Assembly (NCBI GenBank): GCA_019307805.1
Contig: JAFDIX010000107.1
Location: 1 to 8,127, forward strand
From: Deltaproteobacteria bacterium
GTDB lineage: Bacteria > Desulfobacterota > DSM-4660 > Desulfatiglandales > HGW-15
DNA: 8,127 nucleotides
Reading direction: 5' to 3'
Both the position numbers and the translations under genes were made by a program. Under the pieces are notes generated by a model. That model was not told the origin of the DNA and ran no database searches. It was given only the letters and a program-made list of their open reading frames with translations. This document shows, piece by piece, positions 6,227 through 8,127 of this stretch. The first letter of the stretch is position 1; each line of letters opens with the position of its first letter.

Positions 6227-6649
6227 ATGAAAACAGAAGGTATCATCGCTCTCATATCGTCCATCAGGGACAAGGCTCATCGGTTTATCATCCAGCAACT
6301 CAAGGAGCGGGGTATTACGGATATTGCCCCGGCCCATGGGGGCATATTTGTGCACCTCTTCAGGAATACGGAAATGACCATGGGAGAAATGGCCCAGAGC
6401 ATTGATAGGGATAAATCGACTGTGACCGCCCTTGTGGACAAACTGGTTGCCTTGGGTTATGTCAAGAAGGAAAGGGACATTGCAGATAATCGTGTCACGA
6501 AAATCAGGCTCACCCAAAAAGGAAGGTCTCTTGAAGCCAACTTCACGCTTATCTCCAACGAGTTGCTGGAACAGGCCTATCATGGCTTTTTAGAAGAAGA
6601 AAAACGGAAAATCATCGATTTGCTTGGACGCATGAACAAAAACTTCTAG
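6227..6649 (+). CDS. MarR-family winged-helix transcriptional regulator
   Basis: A 140-residue regulator with the standard MarR plan: N-terminal dimer helices (1-48), helix-turn-helix (MTMGEMAQSIDRDKSTVTAL, 50-69), a beta wing (79-97) with the family's D-x-R signature (DNR, 87-89), and C-terminal dimer helices (100-138). It contains no cysteine, so it cannot sense oxidants through a thiol switch as OhrR does. Its His residues (18, 37, 43, 119) leave metal or small-ligand sensing open. The ATG at 6227 is taken because upstream in-frame codons lie within the promoter; an AAGGA is only 2-3 bases before it. The palindromes in its own promoter and in front of the next gene imply it represses both. 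It is divergent from gntR. Confidence 0.93.
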   Translation: MKTEGIIALISSIRDKAHRFIIQQLKERGITDIAPAHGGIFVHLFRNTEMTMGEMAQSIDRDKSTVTALVDKLVALGYVKKERDIADNRVTKIRLTQKGRSLEANFTLISNELLEQAYHGFLEEEKRKIIDLLGRMNKNF

Positions 6650-6657
6650 TTTTTTTT
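6638..6657 (+). terminator. Weak A/T hairpin and T run at the end of marR
   Basis: AAAAACT (6638-6644) and AGTTTTT (6648-6654) can pair across a 3-base loop, and a run of T continues to 6657. The stem is almost all A-T, so termination would be leaky at best. It overlaps the marR stop codon and precedes the promoter of the peptide gene. Confidence 0.3.
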
Positions 6658-6686
6658 GTCCATTTAGTTTGATACCAAACTATATT
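6656..6686 (+). promoter_or_regulatory. Promoter of the CHAP-repeat peptide with matching MarR operator
   Basis: TAGTTTGATACCAAACTA (6665-6682) repeats the marR operator with a single change (T to C at position 11 of 18). Its last two bases begin a -10 box TATATT (6681-6686), the same overlap as in the marR promoter. A -35-like TTGTCC lies at 6656-6661 (spacing 19, weaker than at marR). Transcription would start near 6693, giving a leader of about 17 bases that just includes the ribosome site. Confidence 0.75.
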
Positions 6687-6694
6687 CCGAGAGA

Positions 6695-6704
6695 AAGGAG
6701 GTGA
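6695..6704 (+). promoter_or_regulatory. Near-ideal ribosome binding site of the peptide gene
   Basis: AAGGAGGTGA is a full-length match to the 3' end of 16S rRNA, with GGAGG eight bases before the ATG at 6710. It is the strongest ribosome site in the window. It fixes the start of a very short gene and suggests abundant synthesis once derepressed. Confidence 0.85.
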
Positions 6705-6709
6705 AAGCT

Positions 6710-6865
6710 ATGTTGAAGGTCAAAGAAGTGGAGAAAAAGGTTTCCTATGCTGCAAGCTGTCATGCACCGGCCTGCCACGCACCGTCGTGTCACGCACCAT
6801 CGTGCCATGCGCCAACGTGCCACGCACCGGCCTGCCATGCTCCCGCATGCCACGCACCGGCCTAG
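6710..6865 (+). CDS. 51-residue peptide with seven Cys-His-Ala-Pro-x repeats
   Basis: The product is a 16-residue leader (MLKVKEVEKKVSYAAS) followed by seven perfect CHAP tetrapeptides, each with one small fifth residue (A, S, S, T, A, A, A), ending at a TAG. It thus has seven Cys, seven His and seven Pro in 35 residues, with no hydrophobic segment or signal peptide. The codons differ between repeats (TGT/TGC, CAT/CAC, CCG/CCA/CCC), so the amino-acid pattern appears selected rather than freshly copied DNA. The gene has its own MarR-operator promoter, an ideal ribosome site and a terminator. I do not recognise a named family; it is unrelated to the CHAP peptidase domain. Plausible roles are a metal-binding or metal-buffering peptide (Cu, Zn, Ni through Cys/His) or the precursor of a modified peptide with a leader-core layout. 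No maturation enzyme or exporter is in the window. Confidence 0.85.
   Translation: MLKVKEVEKKVSYAASCHAPACHAPSCHAPSCHAPTCHAPACHAPACHAPA
6758..6862 (+). repeat. 15-bp tandem coding repeat, seven units
   Basis: Seven 15-bp units, each beginning TGT or TGC, encode CHAP-x. The units agree at first and second codon positions of the CHAP part but differ at third positions; units 5 and 7 are identical over 15 bases (TGCCACGCACCGGCC) while unit 6 is the most different. The array is wholly inside the peptide gene, and in-register gain or loss of units would change peptide length without shifting frame. Confidence 0.9.
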
Positions 6866-6889
6866 GAATTTGCTGAATCCTTTAACAAG

Positions 6890-6920
6890 AGAAAGGGGGA
6901 TCACGAGGATCCCCCTTTCT
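6890..6920. terminator. Strong bidirectional hairpin terminator
   Basis: AGAAAGGGGGATC (6890-6902) and GATCCCCCTTTCT (6908-6920) form a perfect 13-bp stem with a 5-base loop, 24 bases after the peptide stop. The T tract after the stem on the plus strand is short (CTTTCTTAA, partly in the stem). On the minus strand the hairpin lies 37 bases after the stop of the convergent DVU0772-like gene, so it can serve both transcripts. Confidence 0.8.
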
Positions 6921-6957
6921 TAAGAGAGGCTTTGAAAGTTGGAATATATTTGTTTTC

Positions 6958-7323
6958 TTAATGGGCCGGGCCGTACATTTCCTTTTCCAGCCATACCCTG
7001 ACTTCCGAATTGGGTGCGTACACACCTTTGTTGTGACCCACCCATTCCATGAAGCGTTCTTTCATATCCTCGGGCATCTCCAAGGCTGCAAGCTCAACGG
7101 CCTCATCAGAATTGCGGCGGATAAGGTAGACCGTGGGGGGATCATCCCAGGTGTTGACTACGAAATAATAAGAGACATCATCTTTGCCCCGCACAAAATT
7201 TTTCCCGTGTGTCCAGTTGTTTCCCCACTCCAGATACCTGGTGACCGCCTCCTCAGGCGTCATCTCCCAGTCAATCAGGTTGGCCATCTTGATATTGTTT
7301 TGGATGTCCTCTAGTCCCATCAT
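6958..7323 (-). CDS. DVU0772-like small conserved protein
   Basis: A 121-residue soluble protein with no signal peptide, membrane segment or cysteine. It is rich in charged and aromatic residues, with recognisable blocks DWEMTPEEAVTRYLEWGNNW (18-37), KDDVSYYFVVNTWDDPP (47-63) and YLIRRNSDEA (66-75). These blocks match my memory of the DVU0772 family of uncharacterised proteins in sulfate reducers; function is unknown. Two adjacent ATGs (7321-7323 and 7318-7320) are possible starts, with AAAGGGGAAAAGCC before the first, so the start is uncertain by one residue. It is convergent with the peptide gene and monocistronic as far as can be seen. The pattern-based name is moderately sure; that the gene is real is nearly certain. 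Confidence 0.82.
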   Translation of the reverse strand: MMGLEDIQNNIKMANLIDWEMTPEEAVTRYLEWGNNWTHGKNFVRGKDDVSYYFVVNTWDDPPTVYLIRRNSDEAVELAALEMPEDMKERFMEWVGHNKGVYAPNSEVRVWLEKEMYGPAH

Positions 7324-7344
7324 GGCTTTTCCCCTTTCCCGGAA

Positions 7345-7374
7345 AAAATAGGATAAAAGTCAGGTGTTTGTTAA
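7345..7374 (-). promoter_or_regulatory. Candidate promoter of the DVU0772-like gene
   Basis: On the minus strand TTAACA (7369-7374) and TATTTT (7345-7350) are spaced by 18 bases and lie 22 bases before the first ATG. Five of six bases match the -35 consensus and four of six the -10. Confidence 0.4.
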
Positions 7375-7391
7375 ATTTACGAGAAATTAAA

Positions 7392-7429
7392 CATCATTTT
7401 GGGGAAAACAAGGGCTGTAGAAAATGATG
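7392..7429. terminator. Inverted repeat after the DUF190 gene
   Basis: CATCATTTT (7392-7400) and AAAATGATG (7421-7429) pair perfectly over 9 bp around a 20-base loop. On the minus strand the stem is followed by TTTAATTTC, so it may end the crcB-DUF190 transcript 40 bases after its last stop. The long loop and A-T-rich stem make this a weak call. Confidence 0.35.
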
Positions 7430-7468
7430 CACAAGACGATCAAGTTCGCCTGTTGGCCTGCCACAAAT

Positions 7469-7813
7469 TTATTTATCCTGATTGCTGCCCCTGTAAATAT
7501 GAACCTCTGCCTTTTCAAGGGTTACCAGGCCTTCCGTGACCACAGATTCAATACGAGAAAGAAACTCTTTTATTTTTTCAGGTGTATCGACTATTTCCAC
7601 GACAATTGGCAAATCGAGAGATAGCCTTAATATTTTTGAAGTATGAATGCGGCTATTGGCGCCAAATCCCATTAAACCACGAAGGACCGTAGCACCTGCC
7701 AAACCATGCTCCTTTGCTTTGATTACAATCCATTCATATAATGGTTTGCCTTCGTATTTTTCGCTTTCTCCAATAAATATTCGGAGAAGTTGGCCTTCTG
7801 GCGGAAGGTTCAT
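7469..7813 (-). CDS. DUF190 family protein, crcB partner
   Basis: A 114-residue cytoplasmic protein of the DUF190 family, a ferredoxin-like/PII-like small fold. Visible blocks are LRIFIGESEKYEGKPLYEWI (10-29), the glycine-rich GLAGATVLRGLMGFGANSRIH (37-57, the family signature) and LPIVVEIVDTPEKIKEFL (68-85). The family occurs next to or fused with CrcB/FluC fluoride channels and is presumed to be regulatory or accessory; no biochemical role is firmly known to me. The ATG (7811-7813) lies five bases after the crcB stop. Its ribosome site GGAGGTGA contains that stop codon, so the two genes are translationally coupled. Confidence 0.92.
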   Translation of the reverse strand: MNLPPEGQLLRIFIGESEKYEGKPLYEWIVIKAKEHGLAGATVLRGLMGFGANSRIHTSKILRLSLDLPIVVEIVDTPEKIKEFLSRIESVVTEGLVTLEKAEVHIYRGSNQDK

Positions 7814-7818
7814 TTACT

Positions 7819-8127
7819 TCACCTCCATATTGTAATAATCGTGAATCGGCCGAGCAATACCGCGGATAGCCCAACGATTAAATGAGTCCCGATGTTTAGC
7901 AAAGCCAGGAATAACTCCCGGTCCTGCAACAGGTTTATCGTCTCACTGCTGAATGTTGAATAAGTAGTAAAAGAACCTAAAAGCCCAACCATCAGTAATA
8001 ATCGCATTTCTGCTGATACGCCTGCCTGGGACTCAACAAGATGGGAAAGGACACCGATCAGAAAACACCCTATAATATTAACTGCAAAGGTGCCGTATGG
8101 AAAAGATATGCTTTGCGACAAATTCTG
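7819..8127 (-). CDS. CrcB/FluC fluoride channel, N-terminus beyond window
   Basis: The frame is open to the window edge and gives the last 102 residues of a CrcB/FluC protein (normally about 120-130), so roughly the first 20-30 residues are missing. It exports fluoride passively across the inner membrane as a dual-topology dimer. Visible motifs are FPYGTFAVNIIGCFLIG (transmembrane helix 2 with the conserved GTxxVNxxG), VGLLGSFTTYSTFSSE (the channel-lining TTxSTFxxE segment) and a last hydrophobic helix ALLNIGTHLIVGLSAVLLG. A TTG at 8119-8121 is not the start, since the family similarity continues upstream. It is cotranscribed with the DUF190 gene. Whether a fluoride riboswitch precedes it cannot be seen. 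Confidence 0.93.
   Translation of the reverse strand, partial: QNLSQSISFPYGTFAVNIIGCFLIGVLSHLVESQAGVSAEMRLLLMVGLLGSFTTYSTFSSETINLLQDRELFLALLNIGTHLIVGLSAVLLGRFTIITIWR

Noticed and set aside
6710..6865. Reading the peptide as a CHAP peptidase or a zinc finger
   Set aside because: CHAP here is the literal residue repeat, not the cysteine/histidine amidohydrolase domain (about 100 residues), and no C2H2 spacing with hydrophobic core is present.
6680..6904. Minus-strand frame antisense to the peptide gene
   Set aside because: Its repetitive Cys/Arg/Ala composition is only the complement of the CHAP array; it lacks a ribosome site and overlaps the terminator.

Overview
The window looks like chromosomal DNA from a Gram-negative, strictly or facultatively anaerobic bacterium, most likely a deltaproteobacterial sulfate-reducer type (Desulfobacterota). 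I infer this from the gene content: a three-part flavoprotein/DUF1667 set, a small protein resembling the DVU0772 family of sulfate reducers, and degenerate GC-rich repeats. No rRNA, tRNA, insertion sequence or CRISPR array is present, and the species cannot be named from this stretch.

Positions 1-477 hold no convincing gene. The first ~275 bases are AT-rich. About 277-477 is a strongly pyrimidine-rich (+ strand) block of short tandem repeats that ends exactly at the stop codon of the first gene. From 6092 down to 478 there is one long minus-strand gene train: a GntR/FadR-type regulator, a GlpA-like FAD oxidoreductase with a C-terminal [2Fe-2S] domain, a second FAD/NAD(P) oxidoreductase, a DUF1667 protein, two beheaded gene remnants (an amidohydrolase tail and an alpha/beta-hydrolase tail), a small REDY/dimeric-barrel-like protein, and a short-chain dehydrogenase. 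The first four genes are tightly packed (12-nt gap, 4-nt overlap, 8-nt overlap) and probably form one redox complex oxidising a hydroxylated or glycerol-3-phosphate-like substrate under control of the GntR protein. The remnants imply that a larger degradative operon has suffered deletions.

The most striking part is 6189-6920 on the plus strand. A cysteine-free MarR-family regulator is followed by a 51-residue peptide made of a short charged leader and seven perfect Cys-His-Ala-Pro-x repeats. The same 18-bp palindrome (TAGTTTGATATCAAACTA, one mismatch in the second copy) sits in both promoters at the same place relative to the -10 box, so MarR very probably controls itself and the peptide. The peptide gene has an ideal ribosome binding site and ends in a strong hairpin terminator. 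Metal binding, or service as the precursor of a modified peptide, are the main hypotheses; neither can be decided here.

Positions 6958-8127 are again minus strand: a DVU0772-like small protein convergent with the peptide gene, then a DUF190 protein and the C-terminal three quarters of a CrcB/FluC fluoride channel running off the window edge.
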